A stretch of 64,000 bases of DNA from Paracoccus onubensis (GTDB lineage Bacteria; Pseudomonadota; Alphaproteobacteria; Rhodobacterales; Rhodobacteraceae), in the NCBI RefSeq assembly GCF_003591515.1, contig NZ_QZCG01000001.1, forward strand, positions 186,001-250,000, written 5' to 3'. Positions within the stretch are counted from its first letter, which is position 1. Each line of letters begins with the position of its first letter. The position numbers and the translations under genes were made by a program. The notes under the pieces were generated by a model that was given only the letters and a program-made list of their open reading frames with translations, searched no databases and had not been told where the DNA came from. Shown here piece after piece: positions 1 through 8,343 of this stretch.

Positions 1-558
1 GGAACGCTGACCCTGACGGCCGAGACCCTGATCCGGGTGCTGACCGAGATCGGCGCAAGCGTGGCACGGGCAGGGGTCCGCAAGCTGATTCTGCTGAACG
101 GTCATGGCGGCAATATTCCGGTCATGGAGACTGCCGCGCGGCAGTTGCGGATATCGCATGGGATGATGACATTTTCGGTGAACTGGTTCGGCTTTGGCAT
201 GCCCGACGGGCTGTATTCACCGACCGAGCGCAGCCACGGCATCCATGCCGGCGACATGGAAACCTCGGTCATGCTGGCCCTGGATCCGGCGAATGTGGAT
301 ATGAGCCTTGCCCGGGATTTCCGGTCGCGTGGTCAGGATCTGGCCGAGCGGTTCAGTCATGTCGGGCTGGGTCGGGCAGTGAAGCCGGGGTGGAAGACGC
401 AGGATCTGAACATTGCCGGCGCCTGCGGCGAAGCGCATCTGGCAAGTGCCGAAAAGGGCGAGGCGACTCTGGCCCATGCCGTCGAACGGCTGGTCGAGGC
501 GATGGCCGAGATCGACGCCATCCCGCTCGACTGGCTTGACCGCGTACCGGAGGAATGA
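1..558 (+). CDS. Creatininase-family amidohydrolase, 5'-truncated by the window edge
   Basis: The reading frame is open from base 1 and the sequence begins inside the protein, so the N-terminus lies outside the window; 185 residues remain. The family (creatininase, MftE, ArfB, IolN-type hydrolases) are metal-dependent enzymes that mostly cleave cyclic or linear amides. Visible here are the family hallmark NGHGGN (about residues 33-38 of the fragment) and HAGDMETS (about 84-91), which carry metal-ligand His/Asp/Glu. The next gene overlaps the stop codon (ATGA), so it is the first visible gene of an operon with an ABC importer, an amidohydrolase and an FAD oxidase. That context suggests a step in breakdown of a nitrogen heterocycle such as creatinine, a hydantoin or a pyrimidine derivative. 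The substrate cannot be read from sequence. Confidence 0.88.
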   Translation, partial: GTLTLTAETLIRVLTEIGASVARAGVRKLILLNGHGGNIPVMETAARQLRISHGMMTFSVNWFGFGMPDGLYSPTERSHGIHAGDMETSVMLALDPANVDMSLARDFRSRGQDLAERFSHVGLGRAVKPGWKTQDLNIAGACGEAHLASAEKGEATLAHAVERLVEAMAEIDAIPLDWLDRVPEE

Positions 559-1358
559 AGATGCTTGACCGCCCCGAGGCTTCGAACCTGATAGAGATGC
601 GCGATGTCGGCAAGCGGTTCGCGAATGGAACCGTGGCGATCCGCGACATGTCCCTGACCATAAGGGACGGTGAATTCGTCAGCTTCCTTGGCCCCTCGGG
701 CTGCGGCAAAAGCACCGCGCTGAAGATGATCTCGGGGCTGCTGTCGGTCTCGGGCGGTCAGCTTGCGGTGAACGGTCATCCCCCCGGCCAAGGCCGCGAT
801 AATGCCGATATCGGCTTTGTATTCCAGGATGCCACGCTGATGCCCTGGGCCACGGTTTTCGACAATGTCTACCTGCCGCTGAAGCTGAGCGGCCGAAGCC
901 GGGCCGAGGCCCGTTCACGCGTCGAAGAGGCGCTTGCAATGGTCGGTTTGGCGAATTTCGCGAAAGCCTATCCGCGCGAATTGTCGGGCGGGATGAAGAT
1001 GCGCGTATCGATCGCGCGTGCGATGGTCACCCGGCCCAAGCTTTTGCTGATGGACGAGCCTTTCGCGGCGCTGGACGAGATGACCCGCGCCAAGCTGAAT
1101 GACGAGGTGCTGTCGTTGTGGCGCTCGCACGGGCTGACGGTGATCTTCGTGACCCATTCGGTGTTCGAGTCGGTCTACCTGTCCAGCCGCGTCGTGGTCA
1201 TGGCGGCGCGTCCCGGCCGGGTCGTGCATGATATCCCGTTGCCCGGCGGCTATCCGCGCGATGCCTCCTATCGGATGACGCCCGAATATACCGAGAGCTG
1301 CCGCATGGTCAGCAACGCATTGGAAGGGACCATGGATCATGTCGATCTCAACCATTGA
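555..1358 (+). CDS. ABC transporter ATP-binding protein, nitrate/sulfonate/taurine (SsuB/TauB) type
   Basis: Cytoplasmic ATPase that should drive import through the permease encoded immediately downstream. The 267-residue protein has one ABC domain: Walker A GPSGCGKST near residue 48, Q-loop VFQDATLMPW, signature LSGGMKMRV, Walker B LLLMDEPFAALD and switch His in VTHSVFES. The VFQ...LMPW and FAALDEMTR features fit the SsuB/TauB/ThiZ group rather than amino-acid importers. The start overlaps the creatininase stop; a second ATG six bases downstream (MLDRP) is an alternative. The matching binding protein is encoded at 4783-5793, so the transporter genes are split around two catabolic genes. Confidence 0.93.
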   Translation: MKMLDRPEASNLIEMRDVGKRFANGTVAIRDMSLTIRDGEFVSFLGPSGCGKSTALKMISGLLSVSGGQLAVNGHPPGQGRDNADIGFVFQDATLMPWATVFDNVYLPLKLSGRSRAEARSRVEEALAMVGLANFAKAYPRELSGGMKMRVSIARAMVTRPKLLLMDEPFAALDEMTRAKLNDEVLSLWRSHGLTVIFVTHSVFESVYLSSRVVVMAARPGRVVHDIPLPGGYPRDASYRMTPEYTESCRMVSNALEGTMDHVDLNH

Positions 1359-2202
1359 AGCCAGAGCCGACGCGATGCCCGATCAGCCGCAGACCGATCC
1401 CCGTATCCTGCGCGAACGGAAAGAGCGTCGGCTGCGGATCGTCATGCCGATCACGGCGATTCTTCTGGCATTGGGGCTGTGGGAATTTCTGGTGTGGTAC
1501 AATGAGGTACCGCATTACCTGATCCCGGCACCCAGCCTGATCGCGAAGACTCTGGTCGAGGATTGGGCCAGCCTGATGCAAAGCGCCGCCTTCACCGTCA
1601 AGCTGACCCTGATGTCGCTTGCTCTGGCGATCGTTGGCGGTGTGGCTTTGGGCATGCTGTTCGCGCTGTCGCGCCCGTTGGAGATGAGCTTGTTTCCCTT
1701 TGCCGTCATCATGCAGGTGACGCCGGTCATCGCGATTGCGCCGCTGATCCTGATCTATGTCAGCAATACCTTTGTGGCGCTGCTGATCTGTGCATGGATC
1801 GTGGCGTTCTTTCCGATCCTGTCGAATACGGCCATCGGGCTGCGCAGCGCGGATCACAATCTGCGCGATCTGTTCCGGCTGTATCAGGCGACGCCGTGGC
1901 AGCGGCTGCGTTATCTGCTGATCCCGTCGGCACTGCCCTATTTCATGGCGGCATTGAAGATCGCGGGCGGGCTTGCACTGATCGGCGCGGTGGTGGCGGA
2001 ATTCGTCGCAGGGACCGCAGGGCAGAATACCGGGCTTGCCTCGCGCATTCTGGAATCCAGCTTCCGAAACGAGATCCCGCGCATGTTCGCCGCGCTGTTT
2101 CTGGTGTCGCTGCTGGGGGTCGTCATCTTTCTGATCACCTCGTGGTTGTCGCGAGCCGTGCTGGGGCACTGGCACGAAAGCGAAATCAAGCGCGAGGGCT
2201 GA
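1339..2202 (+). CDS. ABC transporter permease, SsuC/TauC type
   Basis: Inner-membrane subunit of the same importer, 287 residues with about six hydrophobic segments. The first, around residues 35-55 (ITAILLALGLWEFLV), is preceded by a basic cytoplasmic stretch. The EAA-type coupling loop is recognisable in the second half (RLYQATPWQRLRYLLIPSALPYFMAALKI, split here as ATPWQRLRYLL then IPSALPYFMA). The start lies 20 bases inside the preceding ATPase gene behind a GGAAGGG Shine-Dalgarno sequence, so the genes are translationally coupled. It belongs to the BPD_transp_1 family that works with NMT1/SsuA-like binding proteins, consistent with the binding protein encoded later in this operon. Confidence 0.92.
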   Translation: MSISTIEARADAMPDQPQTDPRILRERKERRLRIVMPITAILLALGLWEFLVWYNEVPHYLIPAPSLIAKTLVEDWASLMQSAAFTVKLTLMSLALAIVGGVALGMLFALSRPLEMSLFPFAVIMQVTPVIAIAPLILIYVSNTFVALLICAWIVAFFPILSNTAIGLRSADHNLRDLFRLYQATPWQRLRYLLIPSALPYFMAALKIAGGLALIGAVVAEFVAGTAGQNTGLASRILESSFRNEIPRMFAALFLVSLLGVVIFLITSWLSRAVLGHWHESEIKREG

Positions 2203-3395
2203 TGCGGATGCGTGACATGGATGATCGCGGCGAGCTGACAGGCATCGCTCTGGCCGGGCGGGCGGGGCATTGGGACCTTCGGCATGAAGGCGGACGGATC
2301 ACTGCTCTACGCCCCTCGCAAAAGGGAGGCGGCGGCTTCGTCACGCCCTTGCTGGCGGATATCCATACGCATCTGGACAAGACGTTTACCGCCGCGCGGA
2401 TGCCGCATCGGGCCGGGTCGCTGTTTGACGCCATCGAGATGATGGCCCGGGATGCCGAAGGCTGGACCGAGGATGACCTGCGATCCCGCGCAGGCCGTGC
2501 ATTGGGCAAGGCATACCATCACGGGACCGCCTTGATGCGCAGTCATGTCGACTGGAACGATGCGCAGGCGCCTTTGGCATGGCAGGTCCTGTGCGGGCTG
2601 GCCGAGGATTGGCGCGGCCGGATCGGGTTGCAACTGGCCTCGCTGACGCCGCTGGATCGTCTGGTCGAGATCGGTTCCTCCGTGGCCGCGCAAATTCGCG
2701 ACAGCGGCGGCATTCTGGGCGCTTTCGTGTATCGCAATGCCGATCTGGCGGCAAAAATCGGGACGGTGTTCGATCTGGCGGAAAGATACGGGCTGGATCT
2801 GGATTTTCACGTTGATGAAGGGCTGGACCCCGATGCCCGCGGCATCGATGCGATCATCGGGGAAACCGCGCGGCGTGGCATGGCGGGGCGCGTGCTGTGC
2901 GGGCATGGCTGCGCGTTGTCGATCCGCGACAGCCAAGAGGTTGCCGGTATCCTGGACCGGGCGTCCGAGGCCGGAATTGGCCTGACCGTGCTGCCGGGCG
3001 CCAACAGCTATCTTCAGGACGCCGCCCCGGGCCGGACGCCGCGCCTGCGCGGGCTGGCACCCTTGCGAGAGGCGCAGGAGGCGGGCGTGCCGGTGATGAT
3101 CGGCTCGGATAATGTCCGGGACGGGTTTTTCCCCTATGGCGATTACGATCTTGGCGACATGTTCCGCCTTGCCGTTCTGGCCGGGCATCTGCCGCCCGAT
3201 GAATGGCTGGATTCCATCAGCGAGAGGCCCGCGAACTGGATGGGCCACAGCCTGCGCCTGACCGAAGGCGGGCCGGCCAGTTTTATCCGCATCGCGGCCG
3301 AGGATGCGGGCGACGCAATCAGCCGTTCCCGCGCCGCACGGGCGATCTGGCGCGACGGCAAGGTGCTGCCGGAATTGCAAGGAGAACAACAATGA
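2202..3395 (+). CDS. Cytosine-deaminase-like metal-dependent amidohydrolase
   Basis: A 397-residue cytosolic hydrolase of the amidohydrolase superfamily, cytosine deaminase (CodA) subgroup, expected to deaminate or ring-open a nitrogen heterocycle with a bound divalent metal. The first metal motif HTHLDKT is at residues 55-61, the DFHVDEG motif carries the next His and Glu, GHGCAL carries another His, and GSDNVRDGFFPYG carries the catalytic Asp. The start ATG overlaps the permease stop (TGATG); a second in-frame ATG six bases later is possible. It lies between transporter genes and an FAD oxidase, which suggests the imported compound is its substrate or close to it. Cytosine itself, creatinine and related lactams are all possible. 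Confidence 0.87.
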   Translation: MRMRDMDDRGELTGIALAGRAGHWDLRHEGGRITALRPSQKGGGGFVTPLLADIHTHLDKTFTAARMPHRAGSLFDAIEMMARDAEGWTEDDLRSRAGRALGKAYHHGTALMRSHVDWNDAQAPLAWQVLCGLAEDWRGRIGLQLASLTPLDRLVEIGSSVAAQIRDSGGILGAFVYRNADLAAKIGTVFDLAERYGLDLDFHVDEGLDPDARGIDAIIGETARRGMAGRVLCGHGCALSIRDSQEVAGILDRASEAGIGLTVLPGANSYLQDAAPGRTPRLRGLAPLREAQEAGVPVMIGSDNVRDGFFPYGDYDLGDMFRLAVLAGHLPPDEWLDSISERPANWMGHSLRLTEGGPASFIRIAAEDAGDAISRSRAARAIWRDGKVLPELQGEQQ

Positions 3396-4786
3396 CCGCA
3401 ATTCGCAATCTGGAGGCGTTCAAGGCTGCACTGAACGGTGTCCGCTTTCATGATGATGAGAAATATCTGGCGGCGCGGTCGCATGATTATTTCTGGTACA
3501 GCCCGATTTTGAACGAACAGCTGAAGGATCTGACCGGTGATCTGGTCGTTCTGCCGCAAAACCTCGATGAGGTGATGCAGGTGGCGGCGCTGGCGGCCCG
3601 CCACAGGCTTCCCCTGACCCTGCGCGGCGGCGGCACCGGCAATTACGGGCAATGTGTGCCTTTGGAGGGCGGGGTCATCATGGACCTGACCCGTCTCGAC
3701 AGGGTGATAGAAATCACCGATGGCCATGTCCGGGTCGAGGCCGGTGCGCGGATTTCGCGTCTGGACGATGCCGCGCGAGAGACCGGGCAGGAATTGCTGA
3801 TGTATCCCTCGACCCGCCAGATGGCCACGATCGGCGGGTTCATTGCCGGGGGTTCGGGCGGGATCGGCTCGCTGCGTCACGGCATGCTGCGCGATCCGGG
3901 CAACGTGACCTATGCCAAAGTCGTCACGGTCGAGCCCGAGCCGCAGGTGATCGAGCTTCACGGCGGCGATACGCAGAAAATCCAGCACGCCTACGGCACC
4001 AACGGCATCGTGGTGGAACTGGGACTTGCATTGACCCGTGCCACCGACTGGATCCATATAGCGGTTCTGTTCGACGGCTATGACAAGGCACTGCGCTTTG
4101 CGACGCGCGCGCAGGCGGATGGCATGGATTGCTATCTGCTGACCGCGGTCGAGCGGCGTTTCGCGCCGTTCTACCGCAAGTTCGGCGACCATTTTCCCGC
4201 TGACCGTGATGCGATCTTCGCGATGGTCGCCCCGGACGAGATGGAGCGCTTTACCGAAGAGGCCGAGGCGTGCGGCGGTCGGGTGTCCTTTGCCCTGACC
4301 AAGCCGGAAATCCGCGAGGCGGGGCTGCAACCGGCCTATGAATGCGGCTGGAACCACACCACGCTTCAGGCGCTCAAGGTTGACAGGGGCTGGACCTATC
4401 TTCAGGTCGCCTATCCGCGCCCCTTCGATCCCGATCTGGTCATGCGCCAGATGGAGCGTTATGGCGACGAGGTTTTCTGGCATCATGAAATGGCGCGGAT
4501 GGAGGGCGAAATCCAGATTTTCGCCCTGCCGCTGGTGCGCTGGCGCGGCAAGGAGGCGATGTATCGTCTGATCGACGAACTGGAGCGGCTGGATGGCTGC
4601 ACGATCTTCGATCCGCATGTGGTGACCATCGAGGATGGCGGCATGAAGCAGATCGACGATGCGCAGATCCGGTTCAAGAAACTGGCCGATCCATATGGCC
4701 TGATGAACCCCGGAAAAACGCGGGGCTGGCATGCGGGCATGGCGCGTGACGATCAAGATCAACGACAACAGGGAGAAACGGCGTGA
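3392..4786 (+). CDS. FAD-binding oxidase/dehydrogenase (GlcD/VAO-type FAD_binding_4)
   Basis: A 464-residue flavoprotein with the PCMH/FAD_binding_4 fold. The pyrophosphate-binding segment is at about residues 50-90 (VVLPQNLDEVMQVA, LRGGGTGNYGQ), and a second FAD contact is around TIGGFIAGGSGGIGSLRHG. This class includes glycolate oxidase GlcD, D-lactate dehydrogenase and 6-hydroxynicotine oxidase. The ATG overlaps the amidohydrolase stop (ATGA). It presumably oxidises an intermediate produced by the two neighbouring hydrolases; the ferredoxin at 7006-7329 could accept electrons, but that is inference. A reading frame on the opposite strand spans most of this gene and is a codon-bias shadow. 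Confidence 0.85.
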   Translation: MTAIRNLEAFKAALNGVRFHDDEKYLAARSHDYFWYSPILNEQLKDLTGDLVVLPQNLDEVMQVAALAARHRLPLTLRGGGTGNYGQCVPLEGGVIMDLTRLDRVIEITDGHVRVEAGARISRLDDAARETGQELLMYPSTRQMATIGGFIAGGSGGIGSLRHGMLRDPGNVTYAKVVTVEPEPQVIELHGGDTQKIQHAYGTNGIVVELGLALTRATDWIHIAVLFDGYDKALRFATRAQADGMDCYLLTAVERRFAPFYRKFGDHFPADRDAIFAMVAPDEMERFTEEAEACGGRVSFALTKPEIREAGLQPAYECGWNHTTLQALKVDRGWTYLQVAYPRPFDPDLVMRQMERYGDEVFWHHEMARMEGEIQIFALPLVRWRGKEAMYRLIDELERLDGCTIFDPHVVTIEDGGMKQIDDAQIRFKKLADPYGLMNPGKTRGWHAGMARDDQDQRQQGETA

Positions 4787-5793
4787 ACAGGATGATTTCC
4801 GCCCTTGGCGCAATCTGTGGCCTGCTGGTCGCCGGTGCCGCATGGGCGAATGACAAGGTGGTGCTGGGCACGAACTGGCTGGCACAGGGCGGTCATGGCG
4901 GGTTTTATCAAGCCGTTGCCGACGGCACCTATGAGAAATACGGGTTGGATGTCGAAATTCAGCCCGGCGGGCCTCAGGTGAATAATCGGCCGATGCTGGC
5001 GGCGGGGCGGCTGGATTTCCTGATCGCCGGCAATCTGTTGCTGTCCTTCGACAATGTTCGCAACGGCATTCCGACCAAGGTCGTCGCGGCCATCTATCAA
5101 AAGGATCCGCAGGCGCTTATGGCTCATAAGGGGCAGTATGAGGATTTCGCGGCACTGGCACAGGCTCCGGCGGTCCTGATGGGCAAGGATGGGCAATTCA
5201 GCTTCTGGCAATGGATGGTCGCGTCCAAGGGATTCCGGGACGAGCAGCTTCGGCCATATGGCTACAACCTCGCGCAGTTCCTGGGGGATGAGACAATGGT
5301 TCAGCAAGCCTATGGCACCGCCGAGCCGCTTTACGCCAAGGCCGAGGGGGCCGAGGTCGACACGTTCCTGCTGGCCGATCAGGGGTGGAATACCTATGGC
5401 GCCACGATCGAGACGCGGCAGGATCTGATCGACGAGAACCCGGATCTGGTGCAGCGCTTCGTCGATGCCTCGATCGAGGGCTGGTACAATTATCTCTATG
5501 GCGACCGCAGCGCGGCCTATGACGCCATCATCGCGGCCAATCCCGAAATGACGGTCGAGAAGCTGGACGCCGAAATGACGCAGTTCGAGTCGCTGGACAT
5601 CATCGATACCGGCGATGCGCAGGAGAAAGGCATCGGCGCGCTGGATGAGGCGCGGATCGAGGCGTTCCACGATCTGGCCGTCGAGGCCGGGATCATCGAA
5701 GCCGGCAGCGTCGATCTGTCGATGGTTGCCGATAGCGCTTTCGTCAATCGCGGGACCGGCCTTGAGATCAAGGAAAAGCTGCGGGCCGAGTGA
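4783..5793 (+). CDS. ABC transporter substrate-binding protein, NMT1/THI5-like (SsuA/ThiY group)
   Basis: A 336-residue periplasmic protein with a Sec signal peptide (basic MNRM, hydrophobic core ISALGAICGLLVAGAA, cleavage near AWA-N). Mature features such as GTNWLAQGGHGGFYQAVADGTY then YGLDV and AAGRLDFLIAGN are typical of NMT1-like proteins that bind pyrimidine-type (HMP) or sulfonate ligands. The start is a GTG whose GTGA overlaps the stop of the FAD oxidase gene; an ATG nine bases further on is an alternative. It is the last gene of the operon and is followed by a copy of the recurrent stem-loop element. The family suggests a planar heterocyclic ligand, in line with the deaminase-like enzymes upstream. 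Confidence 0.92.
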   Translation: MNRMISALGAICGLLVAGAAWANDKVVLGTNWLAQGGHGGFYQAVADGTYEKYGLDVEIQPGGPQVNNRPMLAAGRLDFLIAGNLLLSFDNVRNGIPTKVVAAIYQKDPQALMAHKGQYEDFAALAQAPAVLMGKDGQFSFWQWMVASKGFRDEQLRPYGYNLAQFLGDETMVQQAYGTAEPLYAKAEGAEVDTFLLADQGWNTYGATIETRQDLIDENPDLVQRFVDASIEGWYNYLYGDRSAAYDAIIAANPEMTVEKLDAEMTQFESLDIIDTGDAQEKGIGALDEARIEAFHDLAVEAGIIEAGSVDLSMVADSAFVNRGTGLEIKEKLRAE

Positions 5794-5818
5794 ATGGTGG
5801 ACCCATGGTGCCCGGCAT

Positions 5819-5886
5819 CGGGGGCGCTGCCCCATCCGGCCCGGCCCGGCCGGATTCCTCCGGGATATTTGCATGAAGCAGAAGGG
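5819..5886 (+). repeat. Recurrent intergenic stem-loop element, copy A (GGATATTTGCATGAAG variant)
   Basis: The copy begins with a GGGGGC-GCT-GCCCC hairpin and ends in CCGGGATATTTGCATGAAGCAG. It starts about 26 bases after the binding-protein stop, in the orientation of that gene. The tail resembles copy I rather than the majority GGTATTTGGACAAAG form, so two tail types exist in the window. Confidence 0.75.
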
Positions 5887-5975
5887 CATGCTGGTTTTGA
5901 CTGGATGCGGTTATGTAGCATTGTCGGGAAAGATGGGCGGTTGTGCCGCAGGTAAAGCATGATTGGGAGCAGGTT

Positions 5976-6605
5976 ATGACCACCGCGCAGAAGAAACGCC
6001 GCGAAATGCATATCGCCATCCGCGATGCCGCGATTCGCGAATTCGCCCGGAACGGCCTTGCCGGCACATCGACGCAGGTGATCGCGCAAAGCGCGGGGAT
6101 CAGCAAGGCGCAGCTGCATTACTATATTTCCTCGAAGGAAGAGCTGTATCAGCAGGTGCTTGGCCATATCGTCAGGCAGTGGCGCGAGATTTTCTTTCTG
6201 TCGCCGACACGTGACGATCCGGCGACTGCGATCGCCACCTATATCGAGCGCAAGCTGCGGCATGCGCTGGAATATCCCGATATTTCCCGCCTTTTCGCCA
6301 ATGAGATCGCGCGGGGCGCGCCCGAGATGGCCGGGCATTGGGAGGAATTGAAAGCCTCGGTCGACGAGGCGAGCGAGGTGATCCGGGGCTGGATAGAGGC
6401 CGGGATGCTGGCGCCGGTCGATCCGCTGCTTTTCCAGATCAACATGTGGGCGGTGACCCAGCATTACGCGGAATATGAAGCGCAGGCGCGTGTGTTGATG
6501 GACGTCCCGGACGGTGCGCCGCTGGATGCCGACCGGATCATTGCCGAGGCGACGGAATTGTTCCTTTTGCGTTGCGGCTTGCAGGGGCGGGGGCCGCGGC
6601 CATGA
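5976..6605 (+). CDS. TetR-family regulator, RutR-like
   Basis: A 209-residue repressor with an N-terminal TetR helix-turn-helix (AIRDAAIREFARNGLAGTSTQVIAQSAGISKAQLHYY, roughly residues 15-50, with the recognition helix around SKAQLHYYISSKEELY) and a C-terminal ligand domain resembling the YcdC/RutR group (RQWREIFFLSP, LFANEIARGAPEM). RutR of E. coli senses uracil and controls pyrimidine catabolism. I prefer the ATG at 5976, behind GGGAGCAGG, over an in-frame GTG 33 bases upstream. Its position next to the amidohydrolase operon and translational coupling to ridA (ATGA) suggest it regulates this locus, probably in response to a pyrimidine-like compound. Confidence 0.88.
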   Translation: MTTAQKKRREMHIAIRDAAIREFARNGLAGTSTQVIAQSAGISKAQLHYYISSKEELYQQVLGHIVRQWREIFFLSPTRDDPATAIATYIERKLRHALEYPDISRLFANEIARGAPEMAGHWEELKASVDEASEVIRGWIEAGMLAPVDPLLFQINMWAVTQHYAEYEAQARVLMDVPDGAPLDADRIIAEATELFLLRCGLQGRGPRP

Positions 6606-6994
6606 AATCTCTGGTTCCCGACAGGATGGCCGCGCCTTTCGGCAATTATTCGCATGGTGTCGCGGCAGGGGGAATGATCGTGACCTCGGGGCAGCTTGGG
6701 CTTGCCGCTGATGGAACGGTGCCGGATGGCGTGACCGCGCAGGCGGAACTGTGTTTCGCGAATATCCATGCCATTCTGGCCGAGGCCGGTGCCGATCTCT
6801 CGCATGTGCTGCGCTTTACGGCATTCGTGACGCGACGCGACGATATGGCCGCCTATATGGCGGTGCGCGATCGCTGGGTGCGGGGATTGAAGGTCAAACC
6901 GGCCTCTACCCTGCTGATCGTTGACGGCTTCACGCGGCCCGAATTTCTGGTCGAAGTCGAGGCAATGGCTCTTGTCCCGTCCAGCCCGAACTGA
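6602..6994 (+). CDS. RidA/YjgF-family (RutC-like) imine/enamine deaminase
   Basis: A 130-residue RidA-family protein, the usual family length. Visible features are MAAPFGNYSHGVAAGGMIVTSGQ near the N-terminus, the central NIHAILAEAGADLSHVLRFTAFV, and the C-terminal PEFLVEVEAMA block with the family's conserved acidic residue. RidA proteins hydrolyse reactive enamines/imines; RutC does this for the aminoacrylate formed in pyrimidine breakdown, matching the RutR-like regulator that it overlaps by four bases. The usual ligand-binding Arg of classical RidA (in the ARSRV motif) is not present in that form here, so it belongs to a divergent subgroup and the exact substrate is open. Confidence 0.85.
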   Translation: MKSLVPDRMAAPFGNYSHGVAAGGMIVTSGQLGLAADGTVPDGVTAQAELCFANIHAILAEAGADLSHVLRFTAFVTRRDDMAAYMAVRDRWVRGLKVKPASTLLIVDGFTRPEFLVEVEAMALVPSSPN

Positions 6995-7005
6995 GGCGCC
7001 GCAAC

Positions 7006-7329
7006 ATGGTCGAGATCACCTTTGTCGAACCCGACGGCAGCAAGCGCGTCGTGGATGCCGTTGCCGGCCTGTCACTGATGGAAGCCGCCCGGAACGAAGG
7101 GGTGCGCGGGATCGAGGCCGAATGCGGCGGTGCCTGTTCCTGTTCGACCTGCCATGTCTATATCGCCGCCGATTGGATAGACCGGCTGCCCGGGATGTCG
7201 GCCCTCGAGGAAGACATGCTGGATTTTGCGTATGAGCCCGATCCGAGCGCATCGCGGCTGGCCTGCCAGATTACCGTGACAGACGATTTGCACGGTTTGC
7301 TGGTGAACATGCCTCAGCGGCAGGGCTGA
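7006..7329 (+). CDS. 2Fe-2S ferredoxin, adrenodoxin/putidaredoxin type
   Basis: A 107-residue electron carrier. The four cluster ligands are Cys40, Cys46, Cys49 and Cys87 (C-x5-C-x2-C...C), in the segments ECGGACSCSTCH and RLACQIT; an extra Cys44 lies inside the first loop. Length and spacing are those of [2Fe-2S] ferredoxins that serve monooxygenases or oxidases. It starts 11 bases after ridA, so it is probably the last gene of the tetR-ridA-fdx unit. The likely role is redox partner for an oxygenase or for the FAD enzyme at 3392-4786; no cognate reductase is encoded nearby. Confidence 0.92.
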   Translation: MVEITFVEPDGSKRVVDAVAGLSLMEAARNEGVRGIEAECGGACSCSTCHVYIAADWIDRLPGMSALEEDMLDFAYEPDPSASRLACQITVTDDLHGLLVNMPQRQG

Positions 7330-7413
7330 GAGGGGTTTTCGCCATGGCGCGGGCGGATCCACCGGAATGGTCTGTCCGCCTGACCGGAACCGCCCTTTGA
7401 TGGGCTTTGATCG

Positions 7414-8199
7414 CTAGGCTTCGATCACCTGCAGCTCTCCTCCTCCGGCCTGCCATGCTTTCGCGAAACCGGGATCGGGCAGGCGGTCGGTATAGATGGC
7501 GCGATCAGGGGCAGGGCCGGCGACGCGGTCGAGCTCGTTCCGGCCAAGCTTGCTGTGGTCGATCAGGAAGACCGACCGCGCCGCCTGCGCCATCATGGCG
7601 CGTTTGACATCGGCGAAACCGGGGATGGCCTCGCTGATGCCCTGATCGCTTGCCGCCGAGGCGCCGAGAAAGCAGCAATCGACATTGTGCCGGGCGATAT
7701 ATGCCGATGTGTCCGGGCCGATCACCGCCGCTTCCGGGGCAAGCAGATCGCCGGGGCATAGCCGCAGATAGATCTTCGGCGCCGGGCCAAGGATCATCGC
7801 GACCGGCAGGCTGTTGGTCACGATTTTCAGATTCAGATCCGCGACGGCGAGACAGCGGGCAAGCGCGATGGTAGAGGCGCCCGCGTCGATCATCAGGGAT
7901 GCGCCATCGGCGATCTGACGGACGGCGAAGCGGGCGATGCGTTCGCGTTCCTCGACCCGTGATGTCTGTCGCTCGTCGAGGCTGGGCTGGCTTTCCGGTA
8001 TCCGCGCCGAAGCGCCGCCATGCGCGCGGTCGAGTTCCCGCGCCTCGTTCATCTCCTGCAGATCGCGGCGGATGGTTTCGGTGGAGACGCCGAATTGCTC
8101 GGCCAGTTCAGTCACGCGCACATGCGGCTTCCAGCGCAGTTCCATCAGGATCTGTGCCCTGCGCTCTGATTTGCGTATGCGTTCGGGCACCGAGTTCAT
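7414..8199 (-). CDS. DeoR-family transcriptional repressor
   Basis: A 261-residue regulator with an N-terminal DeoR helix-turn-helix (RRAQILMELRWKPHVRVTEL, FGVSTETIRRDLQEMNE, about residues 13-55, followed by RAHGGAS) and a DeoR C-terminal sugar-phosphate sensor domain (DAGASTIALARCL, VTNSLPVA, GPDTSAYI, FLIDHSKLGR). DeoR repressors normally bind a phosphorylated sugar or a related phosphate ester. The gene is divergent from the phosphonate-type importer beginning at 8344, and the 144-base region between them carries two TTTATGT motifs, so repression of that importer is a reasonable inference. Confidence 0.92.
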   Translation of the reverse strand: MNSVPERIRKSERRAQILMELRWKPHVRVTELAEQFGVSTETIRRDLQEMNEARELDRAHGGASARIPESQPSLDERQTSRVEERERIARFAVRQIADGASLMIDAGASTIALARCLAVADLNLKIVTNSLPVAMILGPAPKIYLRLCPGDLLAPEAAVIGPDTSAYIARHNVDCCFLGASAASDQGISEAIPGFADVKRAMMAQAARSVFLIDHSKLGRNELDRVAGPAPDRAIYTDRLPDPGFAKAWQAGGGELQVIEA

Positions 8200-8241
8200 C
8201 TGCCAGGTCCCTTTTCTGGTGATTCATGCCTGTTTCGCAGA

Positions 8242-8283
8242 TTTATGTGACAATTTTGTTGCAATAGCCACAGGTTTATGTTG
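8242..8283. promoter_or_regulatory. Paired TTTATGT motifs between deoR-type gene and phnD
   Basis: TTTATGTG at 8242 and TTTATGTT at 8275 are direct repeats 33 bases apart (about three helical turns) in the divergent intergenic region. TTTATGTT-like half-sites are common in DeoR-family operators, so these are candidate binding sites for the adjacent repressor. This is inference from motif and position only. Confidence 0.4.
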
Positions 8284-8343
8284 GAAATCCCAATAAGGGG
8301 CTGTGTAACTCTGGTTGTGCCAGCCCGAGGAGGAGGTTTCATC

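Noticed and set aside
3143..4885. 580-codon open frame on the minus strand across the FAD oxidase gene
   Set aside because: It mirrors the coding phase of a well-supported plus-strand gene, is rich in His, Arg and Gln with no recognisable domain, and has no plausible ribosome site.
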